Assembly: GCF_013177695.1 (NCBI RefSeq)
Contig: NZ_WOEY01000127.1
Location: 62,001-126,000 of the forward strand
DNA: 64,000 nucleotides
Reading direction: 5' to 3'
Origin: Paraburkholderia solitsugae
GTDB lineage: Bacteria > Pseudomonadota > Gammaproteobacteria > Burkholderiales > Burkholderiaceae
Shown: positions 52,749 to 62,896 of the stretch, piece after piece
Position numbering within the stretch: the first letter of the stretch is position 1
Layout: each line of letters begins with the position of its first letter
Program-made: the position numbers and the translations under genes
The notes under the pieces: generated by a model
The model's input: only the letters and a program-made list of their open reading frames with translations
Databases searched by the model: none
Told to the model about the DNA's origin: nothing

Positions 52749-54320
52749 ATGACTCAGGTCCTCGCCAATCCCGCCGACCTGCCGACGCGCACCAAAGTGT
52801 TCGCGTTCGTGCTGATGTGTCTCGGTTTTTTCATGGCGACGCTCGATATTCAGATCGTAGCGTCTTCCCTCAAGGATATCGGCGGCGGCTTGTCCGCGAG
52901 TCAGGATGAGCTCTCGTGGGTGCAGACCTCGTATCTGATCGCGGAGATTCTCGTGATCCCGATGTCCGGTTGGCTCACGCGTGTGTTCTCGACACGCTGG
53001 GTGTTCGCATTTTCCGCGCTGGGTTTTACGGTCACGAGTATGCTGTGCGGCCTTGCATGGGACATCAACTCGATGATCCTGTTTCGCGGTTTGCAGGGCG
53101 CGCTCGGCGCCGCGATGATTCCGACCGTGTTCACGACGGCATTCGTGCTGTTCCCCGGCAAGCAGCGCCTTATTGCATCCACCACCATCAGCGCGCTCGC
53201 CACGCTCGCACCGACGGTCGGCCCGGTGATCGGCGGCTGGATCACATCGCAATGGTCGTGGCACTGGCTGTTCTATCTGAACCTGGTGCCGGGCACCGTC
53301 GTCACGCTGATGGTGCCGAAGTACGTGCACTTCGACAACGTCGATCTCTCGCTGCTGAAAAAAGGCGACTATCTCGGCATCCTGTTGATGTCCGGTTTTC
53401 TTGGGTGCCTGGAATACATACTGGAGGAAGGGCCACGCAAGAACTGGTTCGGCGACGACGTGATCCTGACGTGTACCTGGGTAGCGGCGATCTGCGGATT
53501 CCTGTTCATCGTGCACGCGTTCACCGCAAAAGAGCCGATCGTCGATTTGCGCGCACTGGCGATCCGCAACTTCGGCATTGGCAGTCTGCTGTCCTTCATC
53601 ACAGGGATCGGGATTTTCTGCGCGGTGTTCCTGACACCGGTGTTCCTGTCGCGTGTGCGCGGCTTCGATTCGTTGCAGATCGGCGTGGCGTTGCTGTCGG
53701 TGGGATGTTTTCAATTGGTCGCGATGGTCGCGTATTCGGTGGTCGCGCGTTTCGTCGATATGCGCTTGTTGCTGGTGTTCGGCCTGGTGTTGTTCGGCGT
53801 CGGCTGTTATCTGTATGTGCCACTGACCAATCAGTGGGGCTGGCAGGAATTGCTGATCCCGCAGGCGTTGCGCGGCATTGGCCAGCAGTTCTGCATTCCG
53901 CCCATCGTCACGATGGCGCTCGGTTCATTGCCGATGTCGAGGCTTCGATCCGCCAGCGGTCTCTTCAACCTGATGCGCAATCTGGGCGGCGCGATTGGCA
54001 TTGCCGTGAGCAGCACCATGCTCAACGATCGGTTGAATCTCCACTACGAGCGGCTCGACGAGCATTTGAGCGCGGGCCGTCCGGTGATCGAGTCGATCTT
54101 GCAGCAGCAAAGCGCGCACTTCGCGGCAGTCGGCGGCGATGCGCTGAATGCAGCCAATGCGGGCCTCGGCGCGTTGCATGCGCTGCTGATGCGCGAAGCA
54201 CTCGTGCTCACGTTCTCCGACACGTTTTTTGCGCTGTCGCTCTGTTTTGTCGTTGGTTTGCTAAGCGTGCTGTTTTCGCGCCCGTTTGGCAATACCGCAC
54301 CGCCGCCCGATGCGCATTGA
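52749..54320 (+). CDS. emrB: EmrB-type DHA2 MFS drug exporter
   Basis: This 523-residue transporter has 14 predicted membrane segments. Motif-like segments include LDIQIVASSLKDIGG, GWLTRVFSTRWVF and APTVGPVIGGWI (motif C, antiporter). It is a proton-drug antiporter that hands substrates to EmrA. It follows emrA by 6 bp. Substrates are unknown. Confidence 0.95.
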   Translation: MTQVLANPADLPTRTKVFAFVLMCLGFFMATLDIQIVASSLKDIGGGLSASQDELSWVQTSYLIAEILVIPMSGWLTRVFSTRWVFAFSALGFTVTSMLCGLAWDINSMILFRGLQGALGAAMIPTVFTTAFVLFPGKQRLIASTTISALATLAPTVGPVIGGWITSQWSWHWLFYLNLVPGTVVTLMVPKYVHFDNVDLSLLKKGDYLGILLMSGFLGCLEYILEEGPRKNWFGDDVILTCTWVAAICGFLFIVHAFTAKEPIVDLRALAIRNFGIGSLLSFITGIGIFCAVFLTPVFLSRVRGFDSLQIGVALLSVGCFQLVAMVAYSVVARFVDMRLLLVFGLVLFGVGCYLYVPLTNQWGWQELLIPQALRGIGQQFCIPPIVTMALGSLPMSRLRSASGLFNLMRNLGGAIGIAVSSTMLNDRLNLHYERLDEHLSAGRPVIESILQQQSAHFAAVGGDALNAANAGLGALHALLMREALVLTFSDTFFALSLCFVVGLLSVLFSRPFGNTAPPPDAH

Positions 54321-54330
54321 GGAAATCAGC

Positions 54331-55770
54331 ATGAAACCCATCGTTATGAAAGTACTCGCGAGCGCGGCACTGCTGACACTAGCGGCATGCGCGGTGCAGC
54401 CTGAAACGCATGCGGACCTCCAGCATACGGTTCAGACCGTTGCACCGACCGCGTGGAATGTCGATGCTCCTCAAGACAGCATCAACGCCGACACATGGTG
54501 GGCCCAATTCGGCGATCCCGTGATGCATCAGCTGGTGGAATCGGTGCTAACGGGCAATCTCGACGTGCAGGCCGCGGTGGAGCGCGTCAAGCAGGCGCAG
54601 GATCTCGCGACGCAAGATCGCGCGGCCTTGCTGCCGGAGCTGAACGCCGGCGCGGGCGCATCCGACTCCCGGCAGAACACGCCGCCGCCGCTCGGCTACG
54701 TGCGTCAAGCCGGGTTCGGCGTGACGGCGAGCTGGACGCCGGACGTTTTCGGCGGCGAACGGCTTGCAGTGCTCGCAGCCCAGGCGCAAGTGTCAGGTCG
54801 GCAGGCGGCTTTGAATCAACTGCGTCTGGCGCTCGCGGCGAACACAGCGGCGGCGTATATCGATCTGCGCTGGGCGCAATCCCAATTGCAGATTCTCAGC
54901 GACAACGAACAGATCCGTGCGCGCGCGTTGAAACTCACGCAGGAGCGCTTGCATTACGGACTGTCGACCCAACTCGACGTTGCGCGTGCGCAGAACCAGT
55001 TGGAGGATTTGCAGGCGCAGATCCCGCGCGTGCAGTCGGCCGTGCAGCATCAGTTGAGTCTGATCGCGGTGTATTCGGGGCGCACGCCGGAGAGCGTCGA
55101 TGGCTTGCTGCTGGCTGATCCAAATATGGCTCGCGACATTCCGGTGCCCGCGCAAAGCGTGCCGCAGACGCTGCCGTCCGACGCGCTGTTGCAACGGCCC
55201 GATGTGCGCAATGCCTACGCGACGGTCGAACAGCGCGCGGCGGAAGTGGGCGTGTCAAAAGCGCAGCGCTATCCGCAGTTCAGGCTCAATCTCGCCGACG
55301 GCCTACTGGCCTCGTCCTATCTCGGCTTGCCGACGCTGACCGATAACCTCTTCAGCGCGGCATTAAATGCCACGAGCCCGATCTTCAACGCCGGTCGCAT
55401 CACCGCGAACATCGACGCGAGCGAGAGCCGGATGCGCGAATCGCAGCTCGGCCTGCAGCAGACCATGCTCCAAGCGCTCAAGGAAATCGAGGACAACCGC
55501 AGCGATCTGGTGAGTGGCGGTGTGCAGGTGCAGCGCTTAGGCGGCGCGCTCGATGCATCGAATCATGCGCTGCATCTGTCGACTGAGCTCTACAAGAACG
55601 GCGCGACGGATTTCCTCGATGTGCTCACCGCGCAGGAGGCGTATCTGCGCGATGCGGAATCGCTAAATCAGGCCAAACGCGAGCATGCGCTTGCAGCCGT
55701 CGCGCTGTACCGCTCGCTCGGCGGCGGCTGGGATGTGCCCGCCACAGTCACGGCGGCATCAGCAAATTGA
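54331..55770 (+). CDS. outer-membrane factor lipoprotein (NodT/OprM type)
   Basis: This 479-residue outer-membrane channel has a lipobox LAAC (Cys21), then two OEP repeats (TWWAQFGDPVMHQLVESVL; DALLQRPDVRNAYATVEQ). It supplies the exit duct for EmrAB. GAGGA precedes the ATG at 54331. It lies 10 bp after emrB and completes the pump operon. Confidence 0.93.
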   Translation: MKPIVMKVLASAALLTLAACAVQPETHADLQHTVQTVAPTAWNVDAPQDSINADTWWAQFGDPVMHQLVESVLTGNLDVQAAVERVKQAQDLATQDRAALLPELNAGAGASDSRQNTPPPLGYVRQAGFGVTASWTPDVFGGERLAVLAAQAQVSGRQAALNQLRLALAANTAAAYIDLRWAQSQLQILSDNEQIRARALKLTQERLHYGLSTQLDVARAQNQLEDLQAQIPRVQSAVQHQLSLIAVYSGRTPESVDGLLLADPNMARDIPVPAQSVPQTLPSDALLQRPDVRNAYATVEQRAAEVGVSKAQRYPQFRLNLADGLLASSYLGLPTLTDNLFSAALNATSPIFNAGRITANIDASESRMRESQLGLQQTMLQALKEIEDNRSDLVSGGVQVQRLGGALDASNHALHLSTELYKNGATDFLDVLTAQEAYLRDAESLNQAKREHALAAVALYRSLGGGWDVPATVTAASAN

Positions 55771-55827
55771 TGCGCGTGGACGTGGCGGCGAGATGGGTGA
55801 AATGGGTAGTCCAACTGGAGATGAACG

Positions 55828-57012
55828 ATGAGTAAGCGAGAAGTAGTGATCTGCAATCCGGTGAGAACGCCGATTGGCGCATTCGGCGGATCGCTGAAAG
55901 AGGTGCCCGCAACCGAACTCGGCGCGGTCGCGGTGCGTGAGACGCTGCGTCGCAGCGGCCTCGATCCGGCCGTGTTGGCGTCCGTCGTGATGGGCAACGT
56001 GATTCAGGCCGGCAACAAGATGAATCCGGCACGTCAGGCATCGATTGGCGGCGGCGTGCCGGTGGCCGTGCCTGCGTTGACGGTCAATCGTGTGTGCGGT
56101 TCGGGCGCGCAGGCGATTGCGTCGGCGGCCCAGGAAATCTGGCTTGGCCTCGGCGATGCAGCCGTGGCCGGCGGCATGGAAAACATGGACCGCGCGCCGT
56201 ATCTGCTCGACGGCAGCCGCTGGGGCTACCGGATGGGCAACGCGCAAATCCACGACAGCCTGCTGCGCGACGGCCTGAACGACGCGTTTTCCGGCGAGCA
56301 TTCCGGCTGGCATACCGAAGACCTCGTCACGCAGTTCGACCTCACGCGCGAAACGCAGGACCGTTGGGCCGCGCGGTCACAACAGCGTTTTGCGCAAGCG
56401 CAGGCGCGCGGCGATTTCGACGCTGAACTGGTCGCCGTCGAAGTCCCGGGGCGCAAAGGTCCGCAACATTTTTCGAGCGATGAACAGCCGCGCCCGGATA
56501 CCACCGTCGAAACGCTCGCCAAACTGCGTCCGGCATTCCGTCCGGACGGCACGATTACCGCGGGCAACGCGCCGGGCTTGAACAGCGGCGCGGCAGCCAT
56601 GCTGGTCGCTGAGCGTGGGTTCGCTGAGGTGCGTGGCATCGAGCCATTCGCGCGGCTGGTGGCATATGGAGTCGCGGCTGTCGAGCCGGGCATGTTCGGC
56701 CTCGGTCCGGTGCCGGCTGTGCAAATGGCCTTGGCCCGCGCAGGTTGGCAACTCGAGGACGTCGAACGCTTCGAGATCAATGAAGCCTTCGCAGCCGTGC
56801 CGCTCGCGGTGGCGCGCAGACTCGGCATCGCGGATGAGCTGATCAACGTGCAAGGCGGCGCGATCGCGCACGGTCATCCGATCGGCGCGACCGGTGCGGT
56901 ATTGACGACGCGTCTCCTGCATTCAATGCGCCGCGACGGCCTGAAACGCGGCGTCGTCACGTTGTGTATCGGCGGTGGGCAGGGGATTGCGCTGGCGTTG
57001 GAAGTGATCTGA
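55828..57012 (+). CDS. acetyl-CoA acetyltransferase (thiolase)
   Basis: This 394-residue thiolase II-type enzyme has nucleophile Cys90 (NRVCGSG), His350 (GHPIGATG) and Cys380 (CIGGGQG). It condenses or cleaves acyl-CoA, probably acetoacetyl-CoA. GGAG precedes the ATG. It stands 57 bp after the pump operon and may be independently transcribed. It could supply PHB precursors or take part in beta-oxidation; neighbours do not decide. Confidence 0.92.
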   Translation: MSKREVVICNPVRTPIGAFGGSLKEVPATELGAVAVRETLRRSGLDPAVLASVVMGNVIQAGNKMNPARQASIGGGVPVAVPALTVNRVCGSGAQAIASAAQEIWLGLGDAAVAGGMENMDRAPYLLDGSRWGYRMGNAQIHDSLLRDGLNDAFSGEHSGWHTEDLVTQFDLTRETQDRWAARSQQRFAQAQARGDFDAELVAVEVPGRKGPQHFSSDEQPRPDTTVETLAKLRPAFRPDGTITAGNAPGLNSGAAAMLVAERGFAEVRGIEPFARLVAYGVAAVEPGMFGLGPVPAVQMALARAGWQLEDVERFEINEAFAAVPLAVARRLGIADELINVQGGAIAHGHPIGATGAVLTTRLLHSMRRDGLKRGVVTLCIGGGQGIALALEVI

Positions 57013-57097
57013 AATCGGCTGCGGCGCGTTGCGGTGCCAGGAACCGATGACGCGCCGCGGCGCTGGCATGTCGCTGAAACGGCCGCGGCCGTATCGG

Positions 57098-58327
57098 CTA
57101 ATGAAAGATCGGCAAGGCCAGATATCCCTTGATGACGATCGCATTGGCGATGTCGATAAAGAAAGCGCCCACCATCGGCACGACCAGAAAGGCGAGGTGC
57201 GAATGGCCGAAGCGGGCCGTGACGGCCTGCATGTTGGCAATGGCCGTGGGCGTGGCGCCGAGTCCGAAACCGCAATGGCCGGAGGCGAGCACGACAGCAT
57301 CATAGTTGCGACCCATCACGCGGAACGTGACGAAGATCGCATAGAGCGCCATCAAAACGGTCTGCGCAACGAGAATCGAAACGACCGGCAGCGCTAGCGA
57401 GGCGAGGTCCCAGAGCTTGAGCGTCATCAGCGCCATGGCGAGGAACAGCGCGAGGCTCACGTTGCCGAGCAGGGCGACGGCGTGATCGAGAACGGGCTTG
57501 CCCGCGAGCCCGAGTGCATTGCTTAGCACCACGCCGACGAATAGCACGCAGACAAAAGTCGGCAGTTCGATCGCGGTGCCGGCCAATACTTGTGCGAGCG
57601 CGTCGCCGGCCGCGAGGCTGATCGCGATCAGTGCCAGCGTCTCGATGAAGGCGCCCGGTGTGGTGGCTTGTTCCGCCTTCGGTTCTTCGAAGGCGAGCGG
57701 CGCCTCGACGGGGCTGTCGCCGTGGCTCTCTGCTTGATTCGCTGCATGATGCGCGGCGTCCTTCCTGGCGACTTGCCGCATCAGCACGCGCGCCACTGGG
57801 CCGCCGAGAATGCCGCCCATCACGAGGCCGAAAGTCGCGCAGGCGATCGCCGCCTCGGTGGCGGACTGAAGCCCGTGGTGTTCGGCGAACACCTTGCTCC
57901 ATGCTGCGCCCGTGCCATGACCGCCGGACAGGGTGATCGAACCGACCAGCAAACCGTACAGCGGATCGATGCCCAGTAGATAAGTGAGGGCAATGCCTAC
58001 TGCATTCTGCAGGACCAGCAGGCCGATCACGAGACCGAGAAAACGCAGCAACAGCGGGCCGCCTGACTTGAGGCTGGCGAGGTTGGCGTTGAGGCCGATG
58101 GTCGCGAAGAAGGCGAGCATCAGCGGTGTTTGCAGCGCGGTATCGAAGCGTACTTCGACGTGGCTCGTGGTGCGCAGGATCAGCAGGACGATCGCCACCA
58201 GGAGCCCGCCGGCAACGGGTTCGGGAATCGTATAGCTGCGCAGCGGGGGGATCCATCCGACTAGCCTGTTCCCCAACAGCAGAACCAGTGAGGCCGCGAC
58301 GAGTGTTCCGTAGATACCGACGTTCAT
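57098..58327 (-). CDS. gltS: sodium/glutamate symporter GltS
   Basis: This 409-residue secondary transporter has about ten membrane segments. Family patterns are GGHGTGAAWSKVF and GHCGFGLGATPTAIANMQAV. It imports glutamate with sodium. AGGTCG lies before the ATG at 58327. A charged cytoplasmic loop at about 180-215 is long and acidic. It is convergent with the thiolase gene and divergent from nupC. Confidence 0.92.
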   Translation of the reverse strand: MNVGIYGTLVAASLVLLLGNRLVGWIPPLRSYTIPEPVAGGLLVAIVLLILRTTSHVEVRFDTALQTPLMLAFFATIGLNANLASLKSGGPLLLRFLGLVIGLLVLQNAVGIALTYLLGIDPLYGLLVGSITLSGGHGTGAAWSKVFAEHHGLQSATEAAIACATFGLVMGGILGGPVARVLMRQVARKDAAHHAANQAESHGDSPVEAPLAFEEPKAEQATTPGAFIETLALIAISLAAGDALAQVLAGTAIELPTFVCVLFVGVVLSNALGLAGKPVLDHAVALLGNVSLALFLAMALMTLKLWDLASLALPVVSILVAQTVLMALYAIFVTFRVMGRNYDAVVLASGHCGFGLGATPTAIANMQAVTARFGHSHLAFLVVPMVGAFFIDIANAIVIKGYLALPIFH

Positions 58328-58584
58328 AGGCGACCTCGTTGAGAATGAATGGTCTTCACAGCTTGACGAGGCGTCTGACGGCGTGTGGAGCGGTCAAGAA
58401 GCGAATGGGAAACGCCTGTGGCGTGAGGGTACCTGAACGGCGGTGATCCAACAACGACTGCGCGCGAGGCGCACTGTCGTGGACCGCCTGGTCGTCGGTG
58501 TTGGAGTGAGGCCACATTGAAAGTTTTTCTCCAGCATCGGTTTCGTTTAGCATCGTTGTCACTTTCACAAGAACACCAAGAGAC

Positions 58585-59862
58585 ATGGCACTGATCGCAC
58601 GAAACATCCTTGGGATTGCCGTACTGCTGCTTATCGCCTTCATCTTCTCGACCAACCGGCGCGCCATCCGCTTACGGACTGTAATTACGGCGTTGCTTGC
58701 GCAGATCGGTATCGGTGCGTTCATTCTCTTCGTGCCGCTCGGCAAGACGATCCTCGCGTCCGTCGCGTCCGGCGTCAATGATGTACTCGGCTATGGCAAC
58801 GCGGGCATCGCGTTTCTGTTCGGCGGCCTCGTGCAAGCGAAGATGTTCCAGGTGTTCGGCGACGGCGGATTCGTTTTTGCCGTGCGGGTGCTGCCGGCCA
58901 TCATCTTCGTGACCGCGCTGATCTCGGTGCTGTACTACATCGGCGTGATGCGCTGGATCGTGCTCGTGCTCGGCACGCTGTTTCACAAACTGCTCGGGGT
59001 ATCGAAGCTCGAATCGTTCTCGGCCGTGACCACGATCTTCCTGGGCCAAAGCGAAATGCCTGCCGTGGTCAAACCGTTCGTGCGCGACATGACCGGCGCT
59101 GAACTGTTCGCGGTGATGTCGAGCGGCATGGCGGCGATTGCCGGTTCGGTGCTGGCCGGCTATGCGGGCCTCGGTGTGCGGATTGACTATCTGCTGGCTG
59201 CGTCGTTCATGGCGGTGCCAGGCGGCTTGCTGTTCGCGAAGATCCTTCACCCGACCACCGAACCGAGCCGCGTCCATCTCGAGCATCTCAGCTTCGACGA
59301 GAAGCGTCCCGCGAATGTGATTGAAGCCGCGAGTTCAGGCGCGACAGTGGGCCTCAAAATCGCCGTGATGGTCGGCGCGATGCTGATCGCGTTCGTCGGC
59401 TTGATCGCGTTGCTCAACGGCATTGTGGGCGGCATAGGCGGCTGGTTCGGCCATCCGCAATTGTCGATGCAGTCGGTGCTCGGCACGGTGTTCGCGCCGC
59501 TCGCCTATCTGATCGGTGTGCCGTGGAACGAGGCGGCAATCGCCGGCAATTTCCTCGGCCAGAAGATCATTCTGAATGAATTTGTCGCTTATGCATCGCT
59601 GTCGCCGTATCTGAAAGATGCCGCCAGCGTGAGCGCGGCCGGCCTGCAGGCGCTCGATCCGCGTACCCTTGCTATTCTGTCGTTTGCGTTGTGCGGCTTC
59701 GCGAACTTTGCGTCGATCGCGGTGCTGACGGGTGGCTTTAGCGCCGTCGCACCGGAACGCCGCGCCGAAGTCGCGCGCTACGGCCTGCGTGTCGTGCTCG
59801 CCGCGACGCTCTCGAATCTGATGAGCGCCACGATCGCGGGCATGTTCCTGACGCTGAATTGA
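58585..59862 (+). CDS. nupC: concentrative nucleoside transporter NupC
   Basis: This 425-residue CNT-family nucleoside/cation symporter has an N-terminal helix, the nucleoside recognition Gate domain (IFLGQSEMPAVVKPFV) and the C-terminal segment ILSFALCGFANFASIAVLTGG. It imports pyrimidine or purine nucleosides. It starts a three-gene salvage operon with cdd (15 bp away) and nucleoside hydrolase. Confidence 0.93.
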   Translation: MALIARNILGIAVLLLIAFIFSTNRRAIRLRTVITALLAQIGIGAFILFVPLGKTILASVASGVNDVLGYGNAGIAFLFGGLVQAKMFQVFGDGGFVFAVRVLPAIIFVTALISVLYYIGVMRWIVLVLGTLFHKLLGVSKLESFSAVTTIFLGQSEMPAVVKPFVRDMTGAELFAVMSSGMAAIAGSVLAGYAGLGVRIDYLLAASFMAVPGGLLFAKILHPTTEPSRVHLEHLSFDEKRPANVIEAASSGATVGLKIAVMVGAMLIAFVGLIALLNGIVGGIGGWFGHPQLSMQSVLGTVFAPLAYLIGVPWNEAAIAGNFLGQKIILNEFVAYASLSPYLKDAASVSAAGLQALDPRTLAILSFALCGFANFASIAVLTGGFSAVAPERRAEVARYGLRVVLAATLSNLMSATIAGMFLTLN

Positions 59863-59877
59863 ATTGAGGATCGTTGC

Positions 59878-60267
59878 ATGAACATGGAACAACTGCTGGA
59901 ACGCGCGGGTGTTGCGCGAGAAAAGGCCTATGCGCCTTATTCGAAGTTCAAGGTTGGCGCCGCGCTGCTGACCAAAGACGGCACCGTATTCGACGGCTGC
60001 AACGTCGAGAATGCATCGTATGGACTGTGTAATTGCGCTGAACGTACGGCTTTTTTCAGCGCGATCGCCGCGGGCTATCGGCGCGACCAGTTCGCCGCGC
60101 TGGCCGTGATCGGCGATACGGATGGACCGATCGCACCGTGCGGCGCGTGCCGCCAGGTGATCATCGAACTGGGCGGCCCCGAATTGCCGATCCGCCTCGG
60201 CAATCTGCATGGCGCGACCCGCGACACCACCGCGCGTGAACAATTGCCGGACGCGTTTTATCTATGA
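59878..60267 (+). CDS. cdd: cytidine deaminase
   Basis: This 129-residue homotetrameric-type enzyme converts cytidine to uridine. Zinc ligands are Cys53 in NCAERTAF (with catalytic Glu55) and the PCGACRQ pair (Cys86, Cys89). The substrate motif is KVGAALLTKDGTVFDGCNVENASYG (in part). TGAGGA precedes the ATG. Its stop overlaps the nucleoside hydrolase start. Confidence 0.95.
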   Translation: MNMEQLLERAGVAREKAYAPYSKFKVGAALLTKDGTVFDGCNVENASYGLCNCAERTAFFSAIAAGYRRDQFAALAVIGDTDGPIAPCGACRQVIIELGGPELPIRLGNLHGATRDTTAREQLPDAFYL

Positions 60268-61229
60268 GCAAGCACAAAGTTATCTACGACACCGATCCCG
60301 GTGTGGACGATGCGATGGCGCTCGTTTTCCAGGCGCGGCATCCGGACATCGAATTGCTCGGTCTGACGAGCGTATTCGGCAATGCCACGATCGAGACCAC
60401 CACGCGCAATGCGCGTTTCCTGGCCGGGCGATTCGCGCCGGGCGTGCCGGTTGCGCAGGGCGCTGCCGCTCCGCTCAAGCGCGCAGCGCCCGAGCCGCTC
60501 GCCTGGATTCACGGCGATAACGGACTTGGCAACATCGCGATCGAAGCCGGGGTTGAAGCCGCGCTCGACGCACGCCCCGCACACCGCTTCATCATCGACA
60601 CAGTGCGCGCGCATCCCGGCGAAGTCACGCTGATCGCCGTGGGCCCGCTCACGAACCTGGCATTGGCGCTGGCCGACGATCCGCAGATCGCCTCGCTCGT
60701 CAAGCAGGTGGTCATCATGGGTGGCGCGTTCGGTACGGACGGCGTGCTCGGCAATGTGACCCCCGCCGCCGAAGCGAACATCCTCGGCGACCCCGATGCA
60801 GCTGACATGGTGCTCGGCGCGCCTTGGCCGGTGGCGATCGTCGGGCTCGACGTCACGCAGCGCACCATCATGAGCCGGGACTATCTGGCGTCGCTGCGCG
60901 ATCGCGGCGGTGCAGCAGGGCAGTTCGTGTGGGACGTGTCGCGGCACTACGAGGCCTTTCATGAGCAAAGCGCGCAACTCAGGGGCATTTACGTCCATGA
61001 TTCGTCGGCGGTGACCTATGTGCTGGCGCCGCACCTTTATACGACGCGCAATGGCCCCGTACGTGTGCTGACGGACGGTATCGCGGTGGGCCAGACCATC
61101 CAGAAGCCTTCTACGATGCCGGTGCCCGCGCCGGACTGGGACAGCCGGCCCGAGTGCAAAGTCTGTGTGGACGTGGATGTGCCCGGAATGCTCGCGCTCT
61201 ACGAGCGAACCCTTTGTGGCACGCTGTAG
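60264..61229 (+). CDS. inosine-uridine nucleoside hydrolase
   Basis: This 321-residue IU-NH enzyme cleaves ribonucleosides to base and ribose. The calcium site DTDPGVDDAMA (9-19) is intact, as is GPLTNLALAL and MGGAFGTDGVLGNVTPAAE. The ATG overlaps the cdd stop. With nupC and cdd it gives uptake, deamination and cleavage of cytidine/uridine. Confidence 0.93.
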   Translation: MSKHKVIYDTDPGVDDAMALVFQARHPDIELLGLTSVFGNATIETTTRNARFLAGRFAPGVPVAQGAAAPLKRAAPEPLAWIHGDNGLGNIAIEAGVEAALDARPAHRFIIDTVRAHPGEVTLIAVGPLTNLALALADDPQIASLVKQVVIMGGAFGTDGVLGNVTPAAEANILGDPDAADMVLGAPWPVAIVGLDVTQRTIMSRDYLASLRDRGGAAGQFVWDVSRHYEAFHEQSAQLRGIYVHDSSAVTYVLAPHLYTTRNGPVRVLTDGIAVGQTIQKPSTMPVPAPDWDSRPECKVCVDVDVPGMLALYERTLCGTL

Positions 61230-61533
61230 GACGATCTCGCAACGTCGCTGCCGCTTGTTCCGGGAAGCCCTCTCTCAGTACCTCGTTTTATGCAGACCTG
61301 GGCGTAGCGGACGGCTGGCGGCGCGGCGATTGATCTGACATAAGAGAGCAGTGCGGAGAACAGTGCGGAAAACAGCGCCGCCGCGGTGCGTTGCAGCAAG
61401 CCGGTCCCGCATGTGTGGCCGATGCGCATCGTCAATCTTTGCTACATTTCTGCAGACGTGCTGCGTGCGTGGTCCGCGAAGCCTTGGCTTATCGACCCGG
61501 CGTGTGTGACCCAAATCTATCAAGAGGCAAAAG
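61230..61533. other. intergenic region before panE, no gene recognised
   Basis: A short near-tandem repeat CAGTGCGGAGAA / CAGTGCGGAAAA lies near 61348-61372. No terminator with a T-run was seen after the hydrolase gene. AGAGG before 61534 serves panE. Confidence 0.35.
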
Positions 61534-62469
61534 ATGCGAATTCTAGTCGTAGGGGCGGGCGCCGTGGGCGGCTATTTCGGTGGACGTCTCGCAGCGGCGG
61601 GCCAGGACGTGACCTTCCTCGTGCGCCCTGGCCGTGCGGAAAAACTCCAGCGTGACGGTCTCGTCATCAACAGCGCGCGCGGCAATCTCACGTTGCACGA
61701 GGTCAAGACGATACTCGCCGGCGTCGGCGCGGAGCCGTTCGATCTGGTGCTGCTCAGTTGCAAAGCGTTCAGTCTCGACGACGCGATCGATTCGTTCGCA
61801 CCGCTGGTCGGCGAATCGACGCTGATTCTGCCGATGCTCAACGGCATGCGCCATATCGACGTGCTCAAGGAAAAGTTCGGTGCGTCACGCGTACTGGGCG
61901 GTCAATGCGTGATCGCGGCGACGCTCAGCCCCGAGCAGCACATCCTGCATCTGAACGAAACGCACGCGATCACCTTCGGTGAGCTGGACGGCGGCACGTC
62001 CGAGCGCGTCGAGGCGATCGCGGACGCGATGGCCGGCGCGAATTTCGATGCGGTGATCAGCGACAAGATCCTGCTGCGCATGTGGGAAAAGTGGGTGTTC
62101 CTGGCCACGCTGGCGGCCGGTACGTGCTTGATGCGTGGTTCGGTCGGCGATATTCTGGCCGCGCCGGATGGCAAGCACATCATTGAAAACCTGCTCGGCG
62201 AGTGCCGTGGCGTGGCCGAAAACAATGGCTTTACCATGGGCCCGGACTTCGATGCCCGAGCGACCCAAACGCTCTTTACGCCTTCGCCGCTCACGGCTTC
62301 GATGATGCGCGACGTCGAAAATCACTCGCATACCGAGGCGGATCACATTCTCGGCGATCTGATCTCGCGCGGCGGCGATGCGCAAAAGGGCGAGCACGGC
62401 TTGTCGCTGCTGCGTATCGCCTATAGTCATCTGAAGACGTATGAAGCGCGCCAGACCCGCACGTCGTGA
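61534..62469 (+). CDS. panE: 2-dehydropantoate 2-reductase
   Basis: This 311-residue ketopantoate reductase uses NADPH to form pantoate in pantothenate synthesis. The nucleotide motif GAGAVGGYFGG (7-17) is intact. LLSCKAFSLDDAI and the C-terminal ENHSHTEADHILGDLISRG match the ApbA_C domain. Paralogues of this family act on other 2-oxo acids, so the substrate is not certain. AGAGG lies upstream. Confidence 0.87.
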   Translation: MRILVVGAGAVGGYFGGRLAAAGQDVTFLVRPGRAEKLQRDGLVINSARGNLTLHEVKTILAGVGAEPFDLVLLSCKAFSLDDAIDSFAPLVGESTLILPMLNGMRHIDVLKEKFGASRVLGGQCVIAATLSPEQHILHLNETHAITFGELDGGTSERVEAIADAMAGANFDAVISDKILLRMWEKWVFLATLAAGTCLMRGSVGDILAAPDGKHIIENLLGECRGVAENNGFTMGPDFDARATQTLFTPSPLTASMMRDVENHSHTEADHILGDLISRGGDAQKGEHGLSLLRIAYSHLKTYEARQTRTS

Positions 62470-62523
62470 GCGTCGCGGGTATCAGTGCATGCCTATAGTA
62501 GCCTAACGTTTCGGAGGTCAAGC

Positions 62524-62823
62524 ATGCCGAGTCCAACCGGATCGGTGCCCGCGCTGAGTTCGGCCGCAGCCACGATCTTCTCGATCGGTATTGTGTTTCT
62601 CGGCTATTGGGGCGTGCACGAGTCGGCGAAATGGCGCCTCAGCGAGGTGACGGTGGTGGTGTTTGCGCTGGTCGGCTTTGCCTGCCTCGGGCTCGTGCCG
62701 TGGATGGCGACGCGCCCCGTCGCAACCGAAACCAGCGACGCCGGCATCCGCGTCGCGCGGCGTCTGTTTCTCGCCGGCGTGGCGGCGATATGGCTCGCGG
62801 TGGCGCTGTCGGTCGTCGCATAA
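62524..62823 (+). CDS. small membrane protein, 99 aa
   Basis: This protein has three predicted membrane segments (about 12-30, 40-58, 78-97), starting MPSPTGSVPALSSAAATIFS. GGAGG lies 6 bases before the ATG at 62524. I do not recognise a family. It lies 54 bp after panE and may be co-transcribed. Confidence 0.7.
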   Translation: MPSPTGSVPALSSAAATIFSIGIVFLGYWGVHESAKWRLSEVTVVVFALVGFACLGLVPWMATRPVATETSDAGIRVARRLFLAGVAAIWLAVALSVVA

Positions 62824-62843
62824 GGCGCGGCGCACCCATTAAA

Positions 62844-62878
62844 ACGCGCGCGCCTTGCAGCAAACAAGGCGCGCGCGT
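62844..62878. terminator. bidirectional hairpin terminator
   Basis: The perfect 13-bp stem ACGCGCGCGCCTT / AAGGCGCGCGCGT (62844-62856 and 62866-62878) has a 9-base loop. It sits between convergent genes; no T-run is present. Confidence 0.65.
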
Positions 62879-62896
62879 CACCGCAGCAAGTCAGGC

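Noticed and set aside
52074..53714. 546-codon minus-strand frame across emrA and emrB
   Set aside because: Spans two real genes on the other strand; His/Arg/Gln-rich and no domain.
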